Source of the DNA: Armillaria gallica
Taxonomy: Eukaryota; Basidiomycota; Agaricomycetes; Agaricales; Physalacriaceae
DNA length: 64,000 nt
Assembly (NCBI GenBank): GCA_037576215.1
Contig: JBANDB010000001.1
Coordinates: 7,378,001-7,442,000, forward strand
Direction of reading: 5' to 3'
The notes beneath the pieces were generated by a model. The model made no database searches, was not told the DNA's origin, and worked only from the letters and a program-made list of their open reading frames with translations. Below, in pieces: positions 54,829-64,000 of the stretch (its first letter is position 1; each line of letters starts with the position of its first letter). The translations under genes and the position numbers were made by a program.

Positions 54829-57777
54829 CAGTGGATGATGAACGATATCTTCAAAGACCTGATCACCAAAGGCAAGGTCACGATCTACCTGGACGATATC
54901 CTGATATTCTCAAAGGATCTCCACGAACACCAACAGATCGTATGGCGCATTCTTCAGCGCCTACGTGAAAACAAACTTTTCCTCAAAGCAGAGAAGTGTG
55001 AATTCGAAGTACTCGAGACTGAGTACCTTGGAGTAATCATCAGCGAAAACTCCATCCGAATGGACCCCGTCAAGGTCGCCAGCATCACAGAATGGCCTAT
55101 GCCCTGAAAGAAGAAGGAACTCCAGTCGTTCCTAGGCTTTACGAATTTCTACAGGAAATTCATAAAGATGTACTCCAAGGTAGTCAAGCCGCTAATGCTA
55201 CTGACCGGCAAGATGGAGTGGACATGGGGCAAAGCCCAACAAGATGCGTTTGAAGAACTCAAGCGCCAAATGGCTGAGGACGTCATCCTCGCCATCCCGA
55301 ATGACGACAAACCGTTCTGAGTGGAAGCCGACTCCAGCGAAGGAGCAGTCGGCGCTGTCCTTAGTCAGCAACAGAACGGCGTATGGCACCCAGTGGCCTT
55401 CATGTCGAAGTCACTCAGTGCCACGGAAAGGAATTACGAAATATACGACAAGGAGCTGCTGGCGATCATGCTCGCACTCTCTGAATGGTGCCATTACCTG
55501 ATGGGCACCTGACACAACGTAGAAATCTGGACGGATCACCAGAACCTCCAGTATTTCTGACTTCCCCAGAAGCTGAACCGACGACAAGCGCGGTGGGTCA
55601 CGGAGCTCGCCGAATATCATTTCAAGCTCCATCACAAGCCCAGCGCCCAGAACATGAAAGCCGACCTGCTTTCCCGATGAAGCAACCATGACCAGGGAAT
55701 GAAGGACAACGACGATATTGTCGTCCTAGAAGCTGCGCATTTTAGGGCATTAGTAATGCCTACAATGACAGAAACGCAGCAAGCAGTCGAAGAAGCGACC
55801 CGACAAGAAGAGCTCTGGGACGACGGCATCGCAGCCTCCCTTGCTCATGAACGAGGAATCTCCTGCCAAGGAGGAATCCTCTATTACGACAGAAGAATCT
55901 ACGTGCCCCGCAAGAAGATGCTACAGGGTAATATCATTTCCCAGCACCACGATCACATCACCGCTGGACATCCAGGAATTGAGAAGACAAAGGAGCTGGT
56001 GCTCTGTGACTACTGGTGGCCAAAGATGAAGAAGGACGTTGAAGCCTACATAAAAGGCTGCAAAATGTGTCAAAGGACAAAGTCAGACACTCACGTGAAG
56101 GCAGCACCGCTGCACCTGAATGAAGTACCAGTCAGACCATGGACGCACATATCCATCAACATGATCACTGGTCTCCCTGACTCTAACAGCCATGACGCTA
56201 TGCTCATGGTCGTCGACCAATTCTCCAAGGCGATCATCCCCATTGCCTGTAATACCGAATTATCAGCAGAAGGATGGGCATGCCTATTACACGATCATGT
56301 ATATGCCTGCCATGGAATGCCTCAGGTCGTCATATCTGACCAAGGATCACAGTTCGTATCCAAGTTCATGAAAGAACTCTACCGACTGCTCGATATTACG
56401 CAGAATGTGTCGACGGCCTTCCACCCGCAAACGGATGGCCAGACCGAACGAGTCAACCAGGAGATCATCAAGTATCTCTGGATATTCGTAAACCACTGAC
56501 AGACCAACTGGAGCGACTGGCTGCCCCTGGCAGAATTTGCCCACAACAACTGAGTACATAGCGCCACAGGGAAGAGTCCCTTTATGGTGCTCTACAGATG
56601 AAACCCGCACGTCATGCCAGGAGCAATGTGCTCTTCACCGCTTGCAAACCCTGCCGCAGAAGACTTTGCCAAGAAAATGACTCAGATCCATGCCGAAACC
56701 AAAAAAGCCCTCAATGAGGCCGCCGAACAAATGAAGAACCAGTACGACAAACAACGACATGAAGCACATCCCTACAAGGTCGGCGATCGCATCTAGCTGG
56801 ATGCAACGAACCTGCATCTTCCCTGACCAAAGAAGAAGCTGGACGACAAATGTGTCGGTCCCTTCTTGATCCTCAAAAAGGCTGGCACCAGCGCTTTCAA
56901 GCTCAAGCTGCTGCCACACTGGAAGATTCATCCCTGCTTCAACGAGAAGCTGTTGACCCCGTACATGCCTCTGGTGTTCCCGAACCAGGAGTTGCCACCG
57001 ACACCTCCACCCGATCTTATCGAAGATGAAGAAGAATACGAAATAGAAGAAGTCCTTGATGCACAAACAAGACCAGTATGTGGCCGACGAGGACAGAAAT
57101 CTCGACAAACGACGGACTACTTTGTCAAGTGGAAAGGATGGACCCAGGAACACAACTCTTGGGTACGTGAAGAGGACATGGGAAATGCACAAGAAGCCAT
57201 AGAAGAGTTCGAAGAATGACATGCTGCAGTACGACGCATCGAAACCGACTCAAAAGAAAACAAACACGTTACCATGATCCTCGACTTCAAGTATGAAAAG
57301 AACGACAATGACGAGTGGGACCGCTTCTATCTCGCGCAGCGACTCGATGGAAAGCAGAAGTGGGTGAAGAACCCAGATGTCAATATCTGGGGCGACCTTA
57401 TTCGGGAATACTGGAACAGTACCCAGAGCAGCGCTCCAGGCGAAGACGACTTCGACAAAAATGCCCTATAATGGGGATAGCTATGGGCCCTCACAACATA
57501 ATGATGATACCCGATAAATTATAATGACATGACTATATATTCGACAAAGCCTATTTAATGGCCAGACCGATGAGATAAGGGCTTGCCCCTCTCCCTCACC
57601 TCACCACCAATAATCCATGATTCCATGTCGACGTTCGGACTGAGACTTGATGGGGACAAAGAAGTGGCATGTAGCAACAGGTGTGGCATACTCCCTAGTT
57701 AGAGGGGGTCGGATGTGGATGAAACTGGGGGAGTGACCTTACTGGCAGTCAGGATGCCTGCCTTAACGAGGGGGTGA

Positions 57778-58162
57778 TGTTACGATTTATTCATTTTTCC
57801 ATGCCTCGGCACCACGGCATCATGGCACCTCGGCATTATGCAATAAATCGCAACTTGTATGACACTTATTTAACAGCTGGTAACCTCATGGTTCCCATCC
57901 TGAAACAATTGATTGACAGATGGACAAGTAGATACAAACACTAGACGAACCAGTATATAAGTAGAGCAGCTCTCAGCCATGTACCCTAGCTTCGAGCTAC
58001 AACTAATTGTACGGACTTATTCTCTCCTCTTAAACGAGTCTAGAGCTTAACGTGTTTACCGCTTCACTGTAGCAAACTCCACGGTCCTGTCGGCCTGCCC
58101 AAAGTGAGAGGCAGTGCATCGGCAGTGCGCCTTGTTTGTTATTCCCAAGTCTGGTCCTAACA
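57778..58162 (+). repeat. Gypsy-3 3' LTR
   Basis: 385 bp. Preceded by the polypurine tract near 57767-57777 and followed by the target duplication CAACC. Confidence 0.92.
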
Positions 58163-58167
58163 CAACC

Positions 58168-58736
58168 ATTGTAATTCATTGCCATTATGTCAATCCTTCC
58201 TGGCCATCAGACTCTCATGGATTCACTGAGTATTTATCATTTCCATACTTGTCTTTTCGCATCTGATAAGGTAACAGATCTGACTTCTCATCATTGCACT
58301 AGCAGCAATCAGGTTATGGTCAATGTTCAAGATTTATAAGGGATTAGCCTAATGTCCGATCTCTGATCTCCCATTCTCATACATTGTATCTTCTTTGCAT
58401 CATTCCTTATCAAAGAATTTGACTCTTATCCTAGACTCCTCTGAACTCTGAGCACAATTCTCATATGAGCGGGAGTGTATGGATGGCAATGACTTCATGT
58501 AAGTTTCTCATCTTTCAAGGTTGATTTCTTTCTTATGTTTCTGTGAAGCCTGATAGGCCAAAATTTGCTACAAGTGTGAACTATGTGTATACCAGTATGT
58601 CCACAGTCATATGCGGGATCACCCCAAACCTGATATTTGATGTAGGATACAGGCCCGCAATTTTTACCTAACCACAACTCATTTGGAATCATAAGAGCAA
58701 GTACACTACTGGTCTGCAACCCCTATAGGACAAGAT
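58168..58736. other. CpG-poor flank of Gypsy-3
   Basis: No recognisable gene. It is the continuation of the sequence interrupted at 42616 and shares its low CpG content. Confidence 0.4.
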
Positions 58737-59090
58737 GTGGACCCAAGGGGAGTACTAGCGTGGTTGGCAGACAGCAACCTGATACACACAGAAGAGAACG
58801 ATATGAACTACTACTACAGGGGATTGATCAAGGGGTCAAAGAAAAGGCAAGTGGACTTGATACACGTCAACAGGCTAGAGGCTAACGGTTTTGATGATGG
58901 CAGATATGTGACAGTGAAACTGCAAATGTTCAGAGTGGGCGACATAGTAGAGGCACAATGCTCTGTCATCTTCATGAGATGCAAAGGGAACGGTGCCAAG
59001 ATGAAGTTGATCTTGAGAGGAGTGGCAATGGTAAATTGCAACCACACCATGGTGAGTGATACAGAAAGTATCACTAGGCACAACAACTGA
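58737..59090 (+). pseudogene. Transposon-associated hypothetical ORF, C-terminal part
   Basis: A 117-codon frame with MDPRGVLAWLADSNLIHTEE, NYYYRGLIKG, FRVGDIVEAQCSVIFMRCKG and MKLILRGVAMVNCNHT. From memory, similar stretches (a residue run ending in GDIVEAQ.S...K....M.L.LRA.A..N) recur in many copies in mushroom genomes as repetitive hypothetical proteins next to transposons. No start context is convincing and the N-terminal part is missing, so it is probably a remnant of a larger gene. A Lys/Glu-rich frame (59141-59449) follows on the same strand. Confidence 0.4.
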
Positions 59091-59140
59091 AGAAATATTA
59101 GTATGCAGACCGTGAAAGGAGGAAAGGCACTGGATTCAAG

Positions 59141-59449
59141 ATGAGAGCAGTGTCAGGAGGAAAGATGAAGAGGAAAGTAGGCTTTGAGTATGAAGAGGAC
59201 AGTTTTGAGGAACAGGCATCGATGAAGAAATGCACAGGAGAGGCAAGGGAGAGTGAGGTGGTGGAAAGGAAGATGGAGGAGAGAGAGAGGAGATGGTGGA
59301 ATAAACTCATAGCAAAAAATCACCAAACATGCATCGGAGTAACCAGTGGTGATATAAATTTTAAAATGTTACGAGAACATGGCAAAAAGAATGTTAATGT
59401 TGTAAACCAAAGGTTCAGGCATCAGTCCGGAAGACAAAACAACAAGTAG
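59141..59449 (+). CDS. Lys/Glu-rich ORF, unrecognised
   Basis: A 102-codon frame rich in charged residues (VVERKMEERERRWWNKLIAK). The strand is purine-rich, so composition alone may explain it. It lies between the remnant at 58737 and repeat R4 copy C and may belong to the same repeated unit. Confidence 0.2.
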   Translation: MRAVSGGKMKRKVGFEYEEDSFEEQASMKKCTGEARESEVVERKMEERERRWWNKLIAKNHQTCIGVTSGDINFKMLREHGKKNVNVVNQRFRHQSGRQNNK

Positions 59450-59674
59450 AGAATATCAAGAAAACACTGTAAGAGGGAGTGAACCAGTCCGACACAAGAG
59501 AAACAAGCAGAGAAGCGAGAGGCCAAAGGAGCCAAAGATGGACCAGAACACAAAAAGACAGCAATCAGAGGTCGACAGAGTAAACAGGAAAAACTGGTGA
59601 AGCGAGAAGCGACATCAAATAGAAATTTTCCCATGCAAAGCTCAAGCAGGGAGCTCAGCAATCACTGAGATCAA

Positions 59675-59754
59675 TTGATACCTCGAATAGATTTTCCCAT
59701 GGGTCATTCAGGATGGCATAATAACCAAGATACCTATATACATAGGACTTGGAA
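59675..59754 (-). repeat. Dispersed repeat R4, copy C
   Basis: Reverse complement of R4 copies A and B (2705-2782, 25481-25561). Together with the purine-rich region before it, it mirrors the pyrimidine-rich region after copy A. Confidence 0.5.
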
Positions 59755-60038
59755 TGTGCAGATTTCTCTGGACCACGCAACCAACCACACTTGCTACACA
59801 GGCACTAACACGCAGGCCCATGCCTAGACCATGTAAAGTCCATATGTGCTCTTGAATAGCAAGTTGGAACTTATGTATCTATATGTTAAATATGTGATTA
59901 TTGTACATTTATAGCGAATCAGCATGTTTCCGTGTAGTTGTTCTGGTAGTCATCATAGAGAACACCTCCTCCTCATTCTGTCTTCAGTGATATGTGACCC
60001 CACATTGTGTATGTGACAACTCCTCACTTAAGAAACTA

Positions 60039-60405
60039 CTGTATAATTATGTTCAGTACGAATGTCACATGTCCAGCAGCCTCATTCGGATTCATAAAAT
60101 AACCACCTGTCACATGTCCAAAGGCCTCATTCGGATAGGTTTGGGGGTCACAAGTCCCAAAAAGTACCCTATTTACGCAAAAAGTGTCAAAATTCTGTAT
60201 TTTTGCCCTATTTTACTCTTTTTGTATCAGTACATCCTTCATGTATGTCGATTTTCGGTTGCGTATTGGGTAATATTCTATTCGGATAAGAAAATCATTC
60301 GGACTTTTCACGAATGTCACAGTCCCAACGCCCGCATTCGTTAATTCGATAAGGTCCAGGGGTGTCACAGGTCACAGGTCATTCGCTGTGATCGTAATTA
60401 TACAG
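60039..60405. mobile_element. Tc1/mariner-type MITE
   Basis: 367 bp with terminal inverted repeats CTGTATAATTAYG and a TA on each side (60037-60038, 60406-60407), the target site of Tc1/mariner elements. The similarity of the ends extends loosely further inward (GAATG, TGTCAC). Inside, a direct repeat GTCACATGTCCA...GCCTCATTCGGAT occurs twice about 50 bp apart (60065 and 60112). No coding sequence. Confidence 0.75.
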
Positions 60406-60997
60406 TACCTTTATGGCCATTCCATACCGTTGAGGCACCCAAGAAATTGTTTGACTTGCCGAAAATGCTCTCAATAGTCGTAAAATTCTTCAAGAATGGC
60501 CATGGATTTGCCATGACACAAATATGGAGTATTCCTCTAGGCTACGTATTCAGAATATGATCCCGAGAAGGGCAACAGACATCTTCGAAGGACATTTGAT
60601 CGGCCCCGGTGATGTGTCAACCACGCTGACAACCACGCAGCCACGGGGCCTCCACGCGACCACGCAGCTACATAGGTGACCACGCAGAATTCTTCTTGCC
60701 TATTCGGAGTCAGAAATTCAACCTTCATCGGTTCGACTTCTCGCAGCCTGAGGCTCGGGTTCTATATTTTTTTCGGACTGCAAATACCTTTCATCCTTAT
60801 GACCACAGAATTCGCCAATTACGAACGGCACCTTGTTCATGATATCACGATCATGAGTTCGAAAGCTGTGAAGGAGTCTTTTTCCCCGGGCGGATATGGA
60901 TTCCTCGCTTGATCAAATTAAGAAAGGCTCGAGCACATCCATGGTCTTGGTTCGGTACGTTTCGCAAGAACGATGATGATGGGCATCCTGTCTGATT

Positions 60998-61232
60998 ATT
61001 CCGCCGCAGAAAGATATAAGGTCCAGGAACGTCATGCTTGATGCAGACGGAACGCTCGTGATCATCGACTTTGATTCATGCCTTGAACAAGGGAGGTCTA
61101 TCGAAGGAAAGAGCGGCATATAATGACCCTGAAATGGCGGAAGTTGCGAACAATTCTTATGGAGTTGAGAAAACACGGGAGTGGGTGGGGGAGACGCTTC
61201 CCCGAGGAAATGATTCAATGAGCGTTGCGTAA
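60998..61232 (+). pseudogene. Protein kinase catalytic-loop fragment
   Basis: The plus-strand frame reads QKDIRSRNVMLDADGTLVII then DFDSCLEQGRSIEGKSG. This resembles the H-x-D...N catalytic loop and the DFD/DFG metal-binding motif of fungal protein kinases, with Gln where His is usual. One base later the frame continues as YNDPEMAEVANNSYGVEKTR and EWV, a typical downstream segment. The frame break and lack of a visible N-lobe point to a pseudogene or a gene with unusual exons. It is different from the FunK1 copy at 3526-6200. Confidence 0.5.
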
Positions 61233-62687
61233 TTTGGTAGCATGTTTCTTCTGCCACGGACGGTGAAACAAGATCACCGACAAGAACATCGAATTGCTAC
61301 GCACACCGTATTAGTCGTCGGAGTCTATAGCAGCTACCGAGTAGAAGAGTTATCTGGAAAAACGTTTTGAGCTTATGGTGCCCCTCTACAAGCGATATAA
61401 AGGGACAAACTCTTGGGTATATCTCTCCCGTCTTTTGGCATCGTATCCCACAAGATAATCGTAAATTCAGACCGCTATTGCATCATTGAGAACGATATTC
61501 TGTGCGGTTTATGTTTATGCAAAGACAGTCGCCTTGAAGGGAAACTTTGTCTGTGCCGCTACGTCTTGAACTAGGGATCGTGGACAAGTTCGTTTACATT
61601 TGTCGGCGCAAGCCAACAGGGATATCAGTAAGCGTTAGAACAGAAGACTTCGTTTTGAGGGCCAGGCAGAGGTCGAACAATGGATATTGATGGTCGGCAC
61701 AAGTGAAGAAGTGCGGCACGGTGTTTGCCGGGCCGCTTCTTTTGCAACTCCCATCACGACTTGCGCTGTACTCACTACCGCTCCTTAGAGGTGACGCAAA
61801 ATAAACGAAAGGTTTCTTTGGTGTAATTCTCTCAATTGTCCCGCTGCCCTGGTGCCCGTTCGCTAACATTCATCATCTGTGTCGCTGCCAGTTTCTCGGA
61901 AGGAAACACTCGCCTTGTTGCCTCGAGAACATATATTTTTCTTACATTATACCGCCGACTCGACAGCTACCACGGGTGCCATTGCAAGTAAATTTCTCCA
62001 TTACAGCGACCGGTGACTAACACACACCAGTCGTTGATAGGCTTAACGCTCTTTTTCGTTTTAACTTCAAATGACTAAGCGCACTCGATACTGTGAATGA
62101 AAGGCTCTTCGAATAGCAATTCCGCTTAATGGACCCTTGACTTCAGTTCCTTGGGATTCCAACGTCTTCGACAACGCTAGAGATTAGATACATATTCAAC
62201 CGTGTTGAGTTGGTGTTGAGCGCTTTTTTGTCTTGTATCAGCACCATTCTAAGTTTCCTGCTAGAACTTCTTGGAAGGTCGCTGGCCAGCGGATCAAGGA
62301 ACCTCATTGGAGCTGCAACTGGAAACTCGGGATCGATTCTGGTCCGTGCGTAGCATGTCTGCGTATTCGATTCATTCTTCTTATATTTGAAATTGACCTG
62401 AGCTTGACAGACATTTCATGAGACCCAATCATGCCCCCGATATGATATCAGGCTCCTTCACAAAGACCTGTGGAAACAAGCGAGTATAGCGAATACGGCG
62501 TGTCAAAGGATTGCAACGCGTAGATGGCGTGAGAACCATCATCACGTGCACTAGCAGACGCGTCCCTCTGATTTGAATTTTGGATTTGCCTTCCGAGTCC
62601 CGACTTGTTGATAGGCTGTGAGCCCCTTTTCGTCTTTCTTCCACACCACCATCACCGCCTCTCCATCCCACCCGTCCGCAAGAAACC
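61233..62687. other. Intergenic with upstream part of the duplicated F-box-like locus
   Basis: No clear gene; a 91-codon minus-strand frame (61594-61869) is unrecognised. CpG content is normal. The stretch 62095-62290 is duplicated in decayed form at 39068-39270, so the duplication includes sequence upstream of the next gene's start. A promoter for that gene probably lies in 62500-62687. Confidence 0.4.
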
Positions 62688-63955
62688 ATGCCCAAAGTCG
62701 ATATGAAGGGTGACACCGAAACTTCGTTCACGGTCAGCAACCAAGGAGAGATCAAAAAGCTGACCACGACCCTTATTGGGAGGGGTACCGGGAAGGATGT
62801 AAAGGATCTGGTACGCGCTATTTCCTTCGGTTTATTCTTACTGATATACCTTTAGACAATGACCTTTTCGACGGCTGACCATCAAGAGAAGAGTAAACGA
62901 AGTGAGCTCATCGCCGAACTATTAAAACGGCAGGTTTTCTCTTTACTGTGCGTCGAACATTTACTCAAATTTCGTCTGCAGGACGCCTAATCTTACTACC
63001 CTGAATCTCAACTTCGTGAGTGCCATCCATCCAACCATATCAGCCTGTATTTGACGCGTCGTTCCAGTCTGGCCACCTTGACACGTATTCGGATTGTCTT
63101 GGAGAGAAGCTTATGACTGCATTATGCTCGCTGAAGAGTCTTGAGAACTTTTCTCACAATGCTACGACATCTGCGCCCACGGAGTTCGGCCAGTACAGCT
63201 TGATGAAATTGGTACCATCTTGGCCGAACCTCCGGACTGTAAGCGTCGTCATATGTGTTCTCGAAAATTGTACTGAGAACGTCAACTAGCTCTATCTCGC
63301 TGGGGACACTAACGGCAGCGAAGACTGTTCAAAGATCCCTCCTGCGACGTGCACTAGAATCGGTAACCTTTGAGCACTGCATGTCCAATTTCGAAAAACT
63401 GGCACCAATGTTTGCTGGATCGGCGAATAGCCTCAAGAGCTTCGAGGCCTGGACGATGGGAATCAAAGAGGTACTCCGTCTCTTACCTTCCTCTGTATGC
63501 GCTGACTGTTCCTTGATATTTAGATCGACGCAGTCCTCCGGAACGTCCTATCCTCAATCGAGTCTATCCATATCTGAGGCTGCAATCACCCCTCGAAAGA
63601 CTTCATACTGGGTGAGCTCTCGAATGCGCCTCGCCTCCAGTCGATCAATCTCAACGGGGGCACCGATACCAGGGGAAGGACGCGCAAGGCTTTGGGCGAG
63701 GCTCTCAACCGGACAGACTCCTTCCCCGCTTTGAGAAGGTTGTCTTATCCTGGGGAGAGGGGGACGTACAAGACGGGAAGAGGTCAGAATGTACGGGTGC
63801 ATGAGTATGAGAATGTGGGCGCGAAGGAACTTGAGGCGGCTCCGAAGACGAAGGGTGTTTCTACCGAGCTTGTTTCGAGGGATTTGGAGTATAAGGTTGA
63901 GGGTGCTCAGCGGCGAGGAGGGTTCGCTGCTATGGGTAGGCGGGGGTATTGGTGA
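62688..63955 (+). pseudogene. F-box/LRR-like gene, multi-exon, with probable frame damage
   Basis: Begins MPKVDMKGDTETSFTVSNQG. Exons separated by short GT-AG introns then give STADHQEKSKRSELIAELL, TPNLTTLNLNF, LMTALCSLKSLENF, LVPSWPNLRTLYLAGDTNGS, FEKLAPMFAGSANSLKSFEA, IDAVLRNVLSSIESIHI and LQSINLNGGTD. The final exon is 63692-63955. Repeated Leu spacing (L..L..L.L) suggests an RNI/LRR fold like that of fungal F-box substrate receptors; no F-box itself is visible. Two frame conflicts (near 62940 and 63360) and a TGA near 63577 where CGA fits suggest inactivation, though unseen introns could explain some of them. A shorter, CpG-decayed copy lies at 39068-39480. Confidence 0.5.
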
Positions 63956-64000
63956 AACGAATAAATGTACTTATTGTAGGTGGAAGTCTCGCACCTCTGT

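Larger units (their letters stand above)
46836..57471 (+). pseudogene. pol: Gypsy-3 pol, interrupted by Copia at 49199-54833
   Basis: Order: basic disordered linker (46836-48080); PR at 48180-48480 with VLLDSRCTGSTIN (Arg for the Gly of D-S-G) and VYLRHDWLKCHNP; RT at 48825-49198 ([12 protein letters not shown] intact) and 54834-55100 ([10 protein letters not shown]); RNase H at 55320-55560; integrase at 55700-56640 with the zinc finger (TAGHPG, CKMCQRTK). The integrase core shows Asn for the first Asp (HISINMITG) but keeps ISDQGSQF and TERVNQE. Chromodomain at 57030-57200 (YFVKWKGWTQEHNSWV). Second chromo-like segment at 57265-57420 (ILDFKYEKNDNDEW, QKWVKNPDVNIW, LIREYWN). The reading frame matches on both sides of the Copia insertion once one CAGTG is removed. 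At least a dozen internal stops, mainly TGA, inactivate it. Confidence 0.85.
42622..58162 (+). mobile_element. Gypsy-3: full-length Ty3/Gypsy chromovirus, split by a Copia element
   Basis: 385-bp LTRs (TGTTACGATT...TCCTAACA) and target duplication CAACC (42617-42621, 58163-58167). Without the Copia insertion it is about 9.9 kb. Order: LTR, self-complementary PBS, small acidic and membrane ORFs, gag, conserved UAG, linker, PR, RT (interrupted at 49198/54834), RNase H, integrase, two chromodomain-like segments, PPT (GAGGGGGTGA), LTR. It shares family with Gypsy-1 (reverse-complement LTRs align end to end). Most coding damage is TGA or TAG at expected Arg, Trp or Gln codons. LTR differences are mainly CpG transitions. 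Confidence 0.92.

Noticed and set aside
48480..56830. TGA read as a sense codon (alternative code or recoding)
   Set aside because: TGA positions differ between Gypsy-1 and Gypsy-3, and the context fits CGA, TGG or CAG decay. Only the gag UAG is shared by all three elements.

Overview
This window looks like fungal nuclear DNA, most likely from a mushroom-forming basidiomycete. The evidence is very short GT-AG introns (about 40-120 nt), a FunK1-type kinase, a DUF4436-like membrane protein gene, an F-box/LRR-like gene and dense nested LTR retrotransposons. Host-like sequence sits at the two ends (about 1-6400 and 60000-64000). The roughly 54 kb between them is a transposon nest with decayed remnants.

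Layout. 1-6200: an unrecognised short ORF, a DUF4436-like gene on the minus strand, a dispersed repeat, and a FunK1 kinase pseudogene on the plus strand. 6200-9817: CpG-poor intergenic DNA holding a fold-back hAT-type MITE. 9823-36279: an old, broken Ty3/Gypsy element, here called Gypsy-2 (minus strand, target duplication CCTAC). Its left LTR is split by a younger full-length element, Gypsy-1 (10098-19720, minus, duplication GTAGG). Its body also holds a CTAGT-rich insert, two copies of a long repeat (R3), a decayed amino-acid permease gene and a second hAT MITE. 36285-42616: CpG-poor DNA with a decayed copy of an F-box-like gene. 42622-58162: Gypsy-3 (plus strand, duplication CAACC), same family as Gypsy-1. 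Its RT domain is split by a Ty1/Copia element (49199-54828, minus, duplication CAGTG), and the Copia RT is split by a SINE-like insertion (50578-51360, 14-bp duplication). 58168-64000: a transposon-associated ORF, a mariner-type MITE, a kinase fragment, and an F-box-like gene with frame damage.

How it works together. The three Gypsy elements are chromoviruses with several unusual shared traits. The PBS is complementary to a stretch of the LTR about 30 nt downstream of the TATA box, as in Tf1-type self-priming, and the two sites co-vary between families. Gag starts with a transmembrane segment. In Gypsy-1 and Gypsy-3 a run of short overlapping ORFs, most with a membrane segment, lies between the PBS and gag. 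Gag ends at a UAG shared by all three elements, followed in frame by a conserved peptide. Integrase ends in two chromodomain-like segments. Gypsy-1 and Gypsy-3 share probable inactivating changes in protease and integrase although they inserted independently.

Limits. All calls come from reading by eye. Exon borders, repeat ends in the Gypsy-2/R3 area and remote homologies are approximate. No database search was run.
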